From Vreelandella neptunia (lineage in GTDB: Bacteria; Pseudomonadota; Gammaproteobacteria; Pseudomonadales; Halomonadaceae): a stretch of DNA of 64,000 nucleotides. The stretch lies in the NCBI RefSeq assembly GCF_034479615.1, contig NZ_CP140255.1:1736001-1800000 (forward strand), written 5' to 3'. Both the position numbers and the translations under genes were made by a program. Numbering within the stretch: the stretch's first letter is position 1; the number at the start of each line of letters is the position of its first letter. A model generated the notes under the pieces. The model was not told where the DNA came from. It did no database searches and worked only from the letters and a program-made list of their open reading frames with translations. Positions 51,990 to 61,683 of this stretch are shown here, one piece after another.

Positions 51990-53219
51990 TTAGGTAACGG
52001 CACCACGCACATGAAACTGCGGATCCTGGTACTCACCGCTTTCCATTACCTCACGGAAGTGCTGGGCGGCCTGCCAAACATCTTCAAAACTGAGGTATAG
52101 CGGGGTAAAACCAAAACGCATTAAGCCGGGCTCCCGGTAGTCGCCGATTACACCTCGGGCAATCAAGGCTTGAACGATAGCGTAGCCGTTTTGACTATCC
52201 ACCAGTGATACCTGGCTGCCGCGCTCACTGGCTGATGGGGTTATATCGTCAATATTATGAGTGGTAAAAATATCGCTTAAACACTCTCGAAACAGGTCGC
52301 TCATTGCCAGACTTTTTGCTCTCAGCGCCTGCATGTCCACCTCGCTCCATAGGGCGAGTGAGGCTTCCAGAGCGGCGTAGGCCAGTGCCGAATGGGTGCC
52401 AGTGCGAAAGCGGGAAATATCTCCCGCTGGGGTGTAGTCCGCTTCAAAAGCGAAGGGCGATGCATGGCCGTGCCAGCCGGAAAGCGGCTGCCAACCTTTG
52501 TCTTGGTGATTGCTATGCACGTATAAAAAAGCTGGTGCGCCAGGGCCGCCGTTAAGGTACTTGTACGTACAGCCTACGGCGTAGCGAGCGCCGCAGCCGT
52601 TTAGATCAATGGGCAGTGCGCCTGCGGAATGGGCCAAATCCCAGATGACTTCCGCGCCGTGGTCGTGCACCAGTTTCGTGGTGGTGGCCATATCGCGTAA
52701 TTTGCCAGTACGGTAGTTAACCTGACTCAGTACCACCACGGCTACACCGTCGAGGTGTTCGGCCAAGTTGCCTCCTTCGGGGAGGAAGCGGTGTTCGGCG
52801 CCACTCACCCGGCAATAGCCTTGGGCGATGTAGCCATCGGTCGGAAAGTTGCCGCCTTCGCTAAGAACCGCCTGGCGACCCTCCTTGCCTTGGCCGAGAA
52901 TATATCCCAGCAGCTTGAAGATATTTAGCGTGATATTGTCAGTGACGCTTACCTCACCGCGTTGCGCACCAATCACCGGGGCTAGTAGATTGCCCAATCG
53001 TTCCGGAGCATCGAACCAGCCCTGATTCCAGCCTTTGATCAACTGATCGCGCCATTGATCCAGAGTCTCATCGACCGCCTGTTTGGCGGCCTTCGGTTGA
53101 GCGCCCAGTGAGTTCCCATCAAGATAGAGCACGCCTTCGGGCAGGGCGAAATGGCTTTTAAAGTCTGCCAATGGGTCTTGGCGGTCACGCTCACGAACAC
53201 TATCCAGGCTTACAGGCAT
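51990..53219 (-). CDS. kynU: kynureninase
   Basis: A 409-residue PLP-dependent class V aminotransferase-fold enzyme that cleaves kynurenine to anthranilate and alanine. Seen are LYLDGNSLGAQP near the N-terminus, FPTDGYIAQG, the SQVNYRTGKLRD segment, the Asp contact VIWDLAHSAGALPIDL, and the PLP lysine in VGCTYKYLNGGPGAPAF. It is preceded by GGAGC and lies 12 bases before the formamidase gene. Together with kynA it forms the core of the tryptophan-to-anthranilate pathway. Confidence 0.93.
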   Translation of the reverse strand: MPVSLDSVRERDRQDPLADFKSHFALPEGVLYLDGNSLGAQPKAAKQAVDETLDQWRDQLIKGWNQGWFDAPERLGNLLAPVIGAQRGEVSVTDNITLNIFKLLGYILGQGKEGRQAVLSEGGNFPTDGYIAQGYCRVSGAEHRFLPEGGNLAEHLDGVAVVVLSQVNYRTGKLRDMATTTKLVHDHGAEVIWDLAHSAGALPIDLNGCGARYAVGCTYKYLNGGPGAPAFLYVHSNHQDKGWQPLSGWHGHASPFAFEADYTPAGDISRFRTGTHSALAYAALEASLALWSEVDMQALRAKSLAMSDLFRECLSDIFTTHNIDDITPSASERGSQVSLVDSQNGYAIVQALIARGVIGDYREPGLMRFGFTPLYLSFEDVWQAAQHFREVMESGEYQDPQFHVRGAVT

Positions 53220-53302
53220 ATGGCTGCTCCGAAAAATTGTATGTCGCTGTTTTGAATATCATGACGGTAGTTAAACTGGGTGCGCAGTAGTGCGCCAAGT
53301 GC

Positions 53303-54139
53303 TTATATCGTCGTCCGAACACTCCACAGTTCCGGGAAGAACTGAAGATCCAGCGCTTTGACCAGATAATTCACCCCAGCCGTACCCCCTGTGCCGCGTC
53401 TATAACCAATGATACGTTCGACTGTTTTCATATGGCTGAATCGCCAGCGCTGAAAGTTGAATTCGACATCCACCAGTTTTTCAGCAAGCTCGTATAGATC
53501 CCAGTGCTGTTCGCTGTTGCGGTAGATTTCCGTCCAGACCGCTTCCACCTCGCTACTGGCGGTGTAGGGGATACTCCAATCGCGTTGGGTTTTGCTTTCC
53601 GGAATGCTGAAACCGCGTTTGGCAAGCAGCTGCAGCACGATATCGTAAAGACTGGGCGAGTGGAGGGATTCCTGAAGTTTTTGGTAGTGTTTGGGTTTTG
53701 ATCGGTGGGCTTCGATTAGCTTGGCGTTCTTGTTACCCAACAGGAATTCCATTTCCCGATATTGATAGGACTGAAACCCAGAGCTTTGGCCAAGGCTGTC
53801 TCGGAAGCTGGCATAGTCGGCGGGGGTCATGGTGACCAGCACTTCCCAGGCCTTGATAAGCTGTTCCTGAATTCTGGAAACCCGCGATAGCATCTTGAAA
53901 GCCGGGCGCAGGTTATCTTCTTGAATATGCGCTGCGGCGCCATGAGCTTCGTGAAGGCACAGTTTGATCCATAGCTCCGATACTTGATGGATAACGATAA
54001 AGAGTAATTCATCGTGTTCATCAGAAGCCGGATTTTGGCAAGCAAGCAAGGGTTCCAGATCCAGGTACTGGCCGTAGCTAATATCCTGATCCCAATGAAT
54101 GGCTTCATTATCGACGCTGTTTTCTTCAGGAGTCGTCAT
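53303..54139 (-). CDS. kynA: tryptophan 2,3-dioxygenase
   Basis: A 278-residue heme dioxygenase that oxidises L-tryptophan to N-formylkynurenine. ISYGQYLDLEPLLACQNP, DELLFIVIHQVSELWIKL (His-x-x-x-Glu substrate contacts), FRDSLGQSSGFQSYQYRE and the heme-ligand region WRFSHMKTVERIIGYRRGTGGTAG (quoted as WRFSHMKTVERIIG) are all typical. An upstream in-frame ATG would overlap the peptidase gene by 71 bases. The ATG at 54139, one base after that gene's stop, with AAGG in front, is chosen. Length is normal. Confidence 0.93.
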   Translation of the reverse strand: MTTPEENSVDNEAIHWDQDISYGQYLDLEPLLACQNPASDEHDELLFIVIHQVSELWIKLCLHEAHGAAAHIQEDNLRPAFKMLSRVSRIQEQLIKAWEVLVTMTPADYASFRDSLGQSSGFQSYQYREMEFLLGNKNAKLIEAHRSKPKHYQKLQESLHSPSLYDIVLQLLAKRGFSIPESKTQRDWSIPYTASSEVEAVWTEIYRNSEQHWDLYELAEKLVDVEFNFQRWRFSHMKTVERIIGYRRGTGGTAGVNYLVKALDLQFFPELWSVRTTI

Positions 54140-54140
54140 T

Positions 54141-55592
54141 TTATTCTGCCTTGGTGGCTGTGCGATGTGTGGTTGTTGTCGTTTGTTTGAAAGCCTGTTC
54201 TTTAGGCTCACCTAAGTCCCAGAGTATACCGGCGGCGATCTTCAGGCCCTGCTCGATAATCGTTTCGAGCAGGTGTTCATCTGGGGCGTGCTGATTGCAC
54301 GATGCATAGGAGTGAGGCAACCATACCGTAGGAAGGTTGAGTACATCTGAAAAACAGTGGTTGGGGATTGTCCCGCCCAGGTTGGGCAGGATATGCACGG
54401 CCTGACCCAAGCTGTTCTCTGCCGACTGGGCCACAAAGGAAACCCAAGGGTGGCTGGGTTCAAGCCGGGTGGCGGCGTAGCCACCCATAAACTGAATTTG
54501 AATACCCTCAAAGCCATGGGCGTTAAGATGCTGGCGCAGGTTCTTTTCCACCGCTTGCCAATCGGTGCCTTTGACGAAGCGAAGCTGCAAAATGGCTTCT
54601 GCACTTGCAGGAATGGCGCCAACTGGCTTGTCGGTTCTCCCTGCGCTCAAGCCCAGAATTTCCAATGTATTGGCGCCATATAGGCGCTCGCCGTCGGTTA
54701 GCTGGTTTTCGCCCCAGGCAGGATTGATGGCTGGGTCATTGTCGCCACCGCCCACTGGAAGATTGCGCACCAATTGAGCTACTTCGTCAGGCATTGCGGG
54801 CGCTTTAAGAAAGTCGACCAGAATTTTCCCCTCGCTGGAGAGAAGCGTACTAAGCGCGTTACACAGCACTACCGCGGGGTTGGTGATGATGCCACCCCAG
54901 TTGCCGGAATGTCGGCCGCCATTGCCAGTGTTCAAAGCAAGTTTGAGCTGAACAACGCCCCGAGAGCCGAGAAACAGGGTGGGCATGTCATGGCGGATTC
55001 GAGGACCGTCAGATGCCAAGAAAAGATCGGACTTAAGCGCTTCTTTATAGGTTTTGCAGGTTTCTTCTAACCCAGGAGAGCCTATTTCCTCGCTCATCTC
55101 AAAGAGGATCTTGACGTTATAGCCAAGTTGACCCTCGCGGACTTTAATAACGGCCTCCAGCGCTGCCAGGTTGATGCTGTGTTGGCCTTTGTTATCAGCT
55201 GTGCCGCGCCCATAAACGCGGCCATCAACAAACGTCAGTTCCCAGGGGGCGATGCCGTCAGACCATTGATCTTCTTGCCCATCGGTGACATCTCCATGGC
55301 CGTAAAGCAGCAGTGTAGAAAGCGTGGGATCTTCAATACGTTGGCTGATCAATAAAGGTGGGTGATCGGATTTAGGGTTTTCGATCACTTGGCTGTCGAA
55401 GCCTAATTTAGAGAGGTGCGGGACTATTTCTTCCGTTAAGTAGTCACGTAGCGTATCGCTGTGTTCAGGGTCTTGGCTAACCGTTCTAAGGCCGACGCGC
55501 CTTGCCAGCGTCTGGTAAAAGTTGCCACTGGAGAGTTCGTTGCTCGCCAGTTGAAGAGCGAGTTCACGCCCTGAAAGCTGCGTTGTATCCAT
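54141..55592 (-). CDS. M20-family metallopeptidase in the kynurenine operon
   Basis: A 483-residue M20 dipeptidase/deacylase-type protein. Metal ligands appear in LLLYGHGDVTDG (His/Asp), GRGTADNKGQ (bridging Asp), FEMSEEIGSPG (Glu pair) and near LPHSYASCNQHAPDEH at the end (His). A lid/dimer domain lies between. It is the first gene of the transcript and almost touches kynA (TAAAATG), so joint expression is likely. Possible roles are hydrolysis of tryptophan-containing dipeptides or of N-acyl compounds feeding the pathway; the link is inferred from position only. Confidence 0.85.
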   Translation of the reverse strand: MDTTQLSGRELALQLASNELSSGNFYQTLARRVGLRTVSQDPEHSDTLRDYLTEEIVPHLSKLGFDSQVIENPKSDHPPLLISQRIEDPTLSTLLLYGHGDVTDGQEDQWSDGIAPWELTFVDGRVYGRGTADNKGQHSINLAALEAVIKVREGQLGYNVKILFEMSEEIGSPGLEETCKTYKEALKSDLFLASDGPRIRHDMPTLFLGSRGVVQLKLALNTGNGGRHSGNWGGIITNPAVVLCNALSTLLSSEGKILVDFLKAPAMPDEVAQLVRNLPVGGGDNDPAINPAWGENQLTDGERLYGANTLEILGLSAGRTDKPVGAIPASAEAILQLRFVKGTDWQAVEKNLRQHLNAHGFEGIQIQFMGGYAATRLEPSHPWVSFVAQSAENSLGQAVHILPNLGGTIPNHCFSDVLNLPTVWLPHSYASCNQHAPDEHLLETIIEQGLKIAAGILWDLGEPKEQAFKQTTTTTHRTATKAE

Positions 55593-55613
55593 TGCCTGCC
55601 TTTTTTATTGACC

Positions 55614-55670
55614 GTTATGGTATTTGGACATAGTTATGGTGTTTGGAGATAGCTATGGTGCTTGGAGATA
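55614..55670. repeat. three 19-base direct repeats upstream of the kynurenine operon
   Basis: Units start at 55614, 55633 and 55652 and read GTTATGGTATTTGGACATA with few changes (GTGTTTGGAGATA and GTGCTTGGAGATA in units two and three). They lie in the 232-base divergent region between the peptidase and LysR genes. Each contains TATG-N9-(C/G)ATA, so they may be iterated regulator sites. The remaining bases to 55824 show no gene. Confidence 0.7.
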
Positions 55671-55824
55671 GAAGGAAGAAAGTCGTTAGAAAAAGAGTAG
55701 TCCTTGCCTATGTTTGCAACCATCATTAATATTTCAAATAATCTTTCTAATTATAAGAAACCAGGCGCAATCAAGTGGCGCAGGTAACTCGCTCAAACTT
55801 GTTGTTGGGCAAAAAGAGGCCGCT

Positions 55825-56607
55825 ATGCAGGAACTCAATTTACGTTACTTTCAAAGCGTCGCTAAAACGGGCTCTCTGTCGGCCGCGGCGGAAGAACTGC
55901 ACGTTGCGGTTTCAGCGGTGAGTCGCCAAATTACCAATTTGGAACAACGGCTGGCTATCAAGCTGTTTAACCGACAGCCGCGCGGGATGCAGTTAACGGA
56001 GGCGGGCAGGGTGCTGCAGGCCTATGCATTGCGTAATCAGCTGGAAGTCAGCAGTGTGATTGCGGAAATGCAGGACGTAATGACGCGGCAAATGCGCAAA
56101 ATTACCGTGGCATGCCCGGATGGTATGGCCTGGCACTTCCTTCCCAGCGTTATATCCAGCTTTATTGTTCAATGTCCTGATACCCGATTTGATCTACACG
56201 TGGTCGAGTCAACCCGGGCCTCTGAGCTGGTGAAAGAGGGCGAGGCCGATATTGCCTTAACCTTTAGCCTCTCACCGGATATCGGCGTGAAGGTGATCTC
56301 AAGCCATAATGCTGCGATCAGTGCGCTGATGGCTAAGAGTCATCCTCTGGCAAGTAAAGATGTCCTACAGGTAAAAGATTTAAGCCACTACCCATTAACC
56401 ATGTCGCTAAATGGCTCGACCATGCGCTACTTATTTGATGTGGCGTGTAGTTTGTCGGGTATAAAAGTGCTTCCTAGCTTCTCGTGTGATTCCCTGGGGG
56501 CAACCTACACCATGGTATGCGAGCACCCTAATATGATTGGGCTGTGTAGCGCCGTGGCCGTCAGCGGTATGAACCGCCCCGGTTATTCCGGAGACCGGTT
56601 TGTTTGA
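55825..56607 (+). pseudogene. LysR-family regulator truncated by an IS3-family element
   Basis: The N-terminal helix-turn-helix of LysR regulators is intact (LRYFQSVAKTGSLSAAAEEL and AVSAVSRQITNLEQRL), and most of the effector domain follows. The native sequence ends after about 248 residues at 56569; the frame then runs into the IS end and stops at 56605-56607 after 12 foreign residues. About 50 C-terminal residues of the usual 300 are lost, which normally includes part of the effector-binding second lobe. The gene is divergent from the kynurenine operon and was probably its regulator, so the operon may now be misregulated. Start ATG 55825 has AAAGAGG upstream. Confidence 0.85.
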
Positions 56608-56608
56608 G

Positions 56609-57825
<1,217 letters not shown>

Positions 57826-57875
57826 AACTCCATCCTCTCAAGATATGGAGTCTCCGGTAAAGCCGGGGCGGTTCA

Positions 57876-57967
57876 GCCAGGGCAGCCATACCTTCCTGGG
57901 ATAGCCCTCTACTTTTACGAATCTCTCTGACCCTCTGGCCGAACGCCAAAAGCTTTTCGTTCCGCAT
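57876..57967 (-). pseudogene. N-terminal fragment of an XRE-family regulator cut by the IS
   Basis: An ATG at 57967 opens a frame of 30 native codons, AFGQRVREIRKSRGLSQEGM being the first half of an HTH_3 (Cro/CI-type) domain, before the IS end at 57875. The rest of the gene is not found on the other side of the IS. It is divergent from the zinc-ribbon protein gene with an 86-base gap, an arrangement typical of a regulator and its target. Confidence 0.78.
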
Positions 57968-57990
57968 CTGTCCTGCTCCACCCAAAGGAT

Positions 57991-58033
57991 GGAACTATCA
58001 CGGGGCACTGGATACAATTCCACGGACTATAAT
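57991..58033 (+). promoter_or_regulatory. promoter region of the zinc-ribbon protein gene
   Basis: A perfect TATAAT at 58028-58033 is the likely -10 box, 20 bases before the ATG; no good -35 is visible. GGAACTATC (57991-57999) and GATACAATTCC (58010-58020) form a loose inverted repeat (GGAA...TTCC) that could be an XRE-regulator operator. GGAG lies at 58042-58045. Confidence 0.5.
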
Positions 58034-58053
58034 TCCCATTTGGAGCGGCCTGG

Positions 58054-59202
58054 ATGAAGTTAGAGATAATTACTGATGATGAGCAGGGCGCACGTATCTG
58101 CGGGGAATACTGGAGGCAGTCTGAAGACGGCGAGTTTGTCTTCAAAATTAGCGAGATTGCGATCGCTTATTCAATGAAAACACACGAGGTCAGTAAGTTC
58201 GTCGAACAGCATGCTTTCGTATGGCTGGAAGATATCTGCTGTGGTCGTTGCAGACAGCCGTACCGCTTTGGTACTCGCAGCCAGTATCAAGACCGCCGAT
58301 GGCTTCGGGAGCGGGTCTGTAGTGCATGCTTGGAAGCCGAACGACAAGCCATTGCTGACGAAAAGAAAGAGTTGCTTCTGAAAATGCGGCAGTCGGCGAA
58401 AAGCAACGTACCAGACCTGGCAGCGCTAGACCTGACGAGCAAGGTCTATCTGCTAGCGACGATTCAGGCGTTAGGCGATGAGCAACTTGCTACCATAGAA
58501 CCACTTAGCGATTATCCCGCTTGCACGCTGTCGCCGGATCCTGTCTATGATCATAAGGTGCTTCAGCATTTGATTGATCACAACCTATTGTTGATTTCCT
58601 TGGCTACACGTCTAGAGGTGGTCGCGCTTCATGAGGATGGGCAGTTTAGTGTTGATCTTGGAGCGTGCTCATTTAGCATTTCATTTGAAGCTGACCAGGT
58701 TATTGCACTAATCAATGAGTTTTTTGATGAGGAAATCGCACATAGCGTCAGGCAATCGCCGGAATTTAATGCGCTATGCAAGGAAGCCCAACTGAACGAG
58801 TGCATTGGTTTCTTGAAGGTTATGCTTGAAGAGCATCAGCTGTACTGGTCGCCGGGGGAGAAAAGCCGCCAGATGCTCAGCAGGTGCCTAGAGCATTTTA
58901 GTGTAGCCCAGGTCTATAACTTTATTTGGCGGGCCGCCAAGGACGCCGCTGCCTATTATATGCGTAGCTCTATCAGCAAACGGCAGGCAGCTAACTCGGT
59001 TGTTGGGAACATTTCACGGAGTATGGAGCGTGCCTTGGCCAATGAATGGGAAGTGAAGCCATTTGCTAGGAACTATAACCTTCCGCAGTCCTCACTGAGT
59101 CGTGTCATCTTCAATATGATTCTGGGCACTGACGACAGCGGATTTGATTACCGATTAGCCGACGTTTTTGAAAAGAGTGGCCTTCACGAACCGAGTGTTT
59201 GA
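58054..59202 (+). CDS. unknown island protein with an N-terminal zinc ribbon
   Basis: A 382-residue protein that I do not recognise. Residues about 30-55 (ISEIAIAYSMKTHEVSKFVEQ) look like a helix-turn-helix. Two CxxC knuckles follow, ICCGRCRQPY (about residue 64) and RVCSACLEAE (about residue 91), consistent with a zinc ribbon. The remaining 290 residues are alpha-rich and acidic, with a possible domain boundary near 130. It contains no nuclease or transposase signature visible to me. It is divergent from an XRE fragment and precedes topB in a convergent arrangement. Similar pairs occur on islands, but I cannot assign a function. Confidence 0.6.
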   Translation: MKLEIITDDEQGARICGEYWRQSEDGEFVFKISEIAIAYSMKTHEVSKFVEQHAFVWLEDICCGRCRQPYRFGTRSQYQDRRWLRERVCSACLEAERQAIADEKKELLLKMRQSAKSNVPDLAALDLTSKVYLLATIQALGDEQLATIEPLSDYPACTLSPDPVYDHKVLQHLIDHNLLLISLATRLEVVALHEDGQFSVDLGACSFSISFEADQVIALINEFFDEEIAHSVRQSPEFNALCKEAQLNECIGFLKVMLEEHQLYWSPGEKSRQMLSRCLEHFSVAQVYNFIWRAAKDAAAYYMRSSISKRQAANSVVGNISRSMERALANEWEVKPFARNYNLPQSSLSRVIFNMILGTDDSGFDYRLADVFEKSGLHEPSV

Positions 59203-59221
59203 GCGATATTCAATATTGCTC

Positions 59222-59253
59222 TTGGCGTCCTTGAAATGTACAAAGGACGCCAA
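59222..59253. terminator. bidirectional terminator-like hairpin between convergent genes
   Basis: TTGGCGTCCTT and AAGGACGCCAA are perfect 11-base arms around a ten-base loop. It lies midway between the zinc-ribbon gene and the end of topB. U-tracts are weak on both sides, so termination may be partial. Confidence 0.6.
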
Positions 59254-59297
59254 TCATATAAAGATTGAATCAACCGTAGAATGCGGTTTGTGCTGTG

Positions 59298-61208
59298 CTA
59301 CTTTTTTCTAGCTGTTTTTCTTTTTCGCATCGGCTTCTTACCCATCCCACGTAGAGCCGAGAAATCACCGCCTTCTACTTCAGCAATTAGCGCTTTCAGG
59401 CCATCAGTGAGGGGCTGCATAAACTGCCCGTATCGCATCCGCTTCTCGCTGATGGCTTCAAGCTGAGACTCCCAATGTGCGGTCATATCAGGAACAACCA
59501 TTCGTTTAGGCAGACTGTTCACAAGATGCTTTCCTGCCTCTGTCGAGTGGATCTCCTTACCTTTCTTTGTCAGAAATTGCCGTTTGAACAATAACTCGAT
59601 GATCCCTGCACGGGTGGCTTCCGTGCCGAGCCCATCTGTATCCCTTAGCACTTTTTTTATTTCAGGATCTGATACGTACCTCGCTATTCCCGTCATGGCA
59701 GAGAGTAATGTTGCGTCTGTGAAGCGTTTCGGGGGGCTGGTTTGTTTCTCGTCCATTTTGCCGTCGATGCAGGTAACAGGATCTCCAGACTTCACGTTGG
59801 GAAGAGCCACTGACGAAAACTCTGCGTCTTGCTTTGGGGTCTTTTGAGGTGGCAGCAGCGCCTTCCAGCCGTTAGAAATAACTGACTTCTGTTTGGCGAT
59901 GAACAATCCGCCTTCCACCTCGCTGTCGATTTGGTGCTCTGCATACTCAAATGCTGGATAGAATTGCATCAAGTACTGGCGGGCAACTAGCTCGTAGATA
60001 TTCTTCTCATCCTGAGACAGGCGATCAGCTGGAACTGCCCTGGATGTTGGTATAATTGCGTGGTGAGCGCCTACCTTGGCGTCATTCCATGCCTTACTCT
60101 TCAGGTCGAGGTCAGCCTTTCGTACGCTATCAGAAAGCGTCGCCGACGTTTTGGCAATAGACTGAGTCACCGTGTAGCGTTCGTCATAGTGGCCTTTAGG
60201 CAGATACCGACAGTCTGACCGGGGGTAGGTGATCAGCTTATGGCGTTCATATAACTGTTGGCATATGTCCAGAGTCTTCTGGGCGTTTAGATTGAAGCGC
60301 TTTGATGCATCAATCTGCAGTGATGAAAGACTGTAGGGTAGGGGAGCAGGCTGTTTTTTCTTGTCGCGTTTGACTGCGATGACGTTGCCTGAATGTCCGA
60401 CTACCTTTTGAAGAACGACTTCGGCAAGCTTTCGTGACAGCACACGGCCTTCCTCGTCCATATATGGCTCGCAAGCAGTACTAGGCTTCCATTTTGCTGT
60501 AAAAGACTCACCAGCCATTGTCTGAAGCGTTATGAAGACCTCATAAAATGGCTTGGTTATAAAGTTTTCGATTTCTTGGTCGCGGTGAACGACCAACCCC
60601 AAGACAGGCGTCTGCACACGGCCAATCGACAAAACGCCGTTGTACCCAGCGCTTTGGCCAAGAAGGGTGCAGAGGCGAGTCATATTGATACCATAGAGCC
60701 AATCGGCCCTTGCCCTTGCCAGGGCTGATGTTGCTAACGGTATGAAGTCAGTATTTTTGCGAAGATCATTCAACGCCTTCTTGATAGCAACAGGGTTCAT
60801 ATCGTTGACGAGACAGCGCAATGTGGCTTCGCGTTTTGCCTTATTCACACCTGAATAGTTGATCACTTCATCGACCAGAATTTGACCGACGCGATCAGGG
60901 TCACCCATGTTGACCAGCTGGTCAGCTTCTTTGATCAATTTCTTGACGGCATTAAACTGCGAGCGGGTTTGGCTTTTAACTAGATGTTTCCACTCGACCG
61001 GAATAATTGGCAGGTGCTCTTTTTTCCATTTTTTGTACTCAGGATCGTAAGCATCTGGCTCAGCCTGCTCCAGTAGATGACCAATACACCAAGTTACAAC
61101 ATCGCCATTAGCCACCCTGATAAACCCATCACCTTTCTGGTGGGGTTTGGGAAGCACATCTGCAACTGCGCGTCCGACACTCGGCTTTTCGGCAATGTAT
61201 AGAATCAA
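59298..61208 (-). CDS. topB: DNA topoisomerase III with an altered TOPRIM residue
   Basis: A 636-residue type IA topoisomerase, close in layout to E. coli TopB. Catalytic Tyr328 is kept in LITYPRSDCRYLP; Glu7 is in LYIAEKPSV; SIGRVQTPVLGLVV is conserved. The TOPRIM motif reads GDPDRVGQ, with Val107 where E. coli has Glu107 (codon GTC, checked on the minus strand). Loss of this acidic residue may weaken magnesium binding. The C-terminus is a basic tail without zinc fingers. It starts from TTG at 61208 and overlaps the small coiled-coil gene by four bases, so it is part of the recombinase operon. Confidence 0.9.
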   Translation of the reverse strand: MILYIAEKPSVGRAVADVLPKPHQKGDGFIRVANGDVVTWCIGHLLEQAEPDAYDPEYKKWKKEHLPIIPVEWKHLVKSQTRSQFNAVKKLIKEADQLVNMGDPDRVGQILVDEVINYSGVNKAKREATLRCLVNDMNPVAIKKALNDLRKNTDFIPLATSALARARADWLYGINMTRLCTLLGQSAGYNGVLSIGRVQTPVLGLVVHRDQEIENFITKPFYEVFITLQTMAGESFTAKWKPSTACEPYMDEEGRVLSRKLAEVVLQKVVGHSGNVIAVKRDKKKQPAPLPYSLSSLQIDASKRFNLNAQKTLDICQQLYERHKLITYPRSDCRYLPKGHYDERYTVTQSIAKTSATLSDSVRKADLDLKSKAWNDAKVGAHHAIIPTSRAVPADRLSQDEKNIYELVARQYLMQFYPAFEYAEHQIDSEVEGGLFIAKQKSVISNGWKALLPPQKTPKQDAEFSSVALPNVKSGDPVTCIDGKMDEKQTSPPKRFTDATLLSAMTGIARYVSDPEIKKVLRDTDGLGTEATRAGIIELLFKRQFLTKKGKEIHSTEAGKHLVNSLPKRMVVPDMTAHWESQLEAISEKRMRYGQFMQPLTDGLKALIAEVEGGDFSALRGMGKKPMRKRKTARKK

Positions 61209-61681
61209 TTCTGTTTACCTCGCTCAAATCCAACGACTTTCACTTTGTTCAGCTCAGCCTGAAGGGCTTCTATTTCCTCAAGTGCCTCGTAAAGGGAGAA
61301 CTCTAATTTGGCATTTTGTGCAATAACTAGATCACAGAATTTTTTGATTTCATCTCGTTGTGATCTGTAACGTTCTTTAAGCTCACGTTCTTTATCTCTT
61401 TGGGCTCTAAGCCTATCTACAGAAACCTTAATTTTAGAAGATGAAGAAGTCGAAATTATTGATTTGTGTTTACCAATTTCACGCCGTGCTCTTTCAACAA
61501 AGTCATCGTAATAGTATATTCCACCGGAGCTAAGGCCAGCTTCCTTGTTTATTCGACTTAGATTCAATTTTCCGTCATTTGGTGTTCTTTCAGGATGACC
61601 TTCGATTAAGCGCTGAAGAGCATCTTCAAGCTTCTGCTTAGTTATTTCACCTCTCTCAGAAGGTGGGTTCTGAATACTCAC
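61205..61681 (-). CDS. small coiled-coil protein of the recombinase module (GmtX-like)
   Basis: A 158-residue protein. The N-terminal half resembles a small HTH region (EITKQKLEDALQRLIEG and KLNLSRINKEAGLSSGGIYYY); residues 85-145 are a strong coiled coil (DRLRAQRDKERELKERY, then IEALQAELNKVK). Size and place after two recombinase genes recall the third member of gamma-mobile-trio modules and TnpC of Tn554-like elements. GTG start at 61681 lies two bases after the integrase stop; the TGA overlaps the topB start. The family name is inference. Confidence 0.55.
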   Translation of the reverse strand: MSIQNPPSERGEITKQKLEDALQRLIEGHPERTPNDGKLNLSRINKEAGLSSGGIYYYDDFVERARREIGKHKSIISTSSSSKIKVSVDRLRAQRDKERELKERYRSQRDEIKKFCDLVIAQNAKLEFSLYEALEEIEALQAELNKVKVVGFERGKQN

Positions 61682-61683
61682 GT

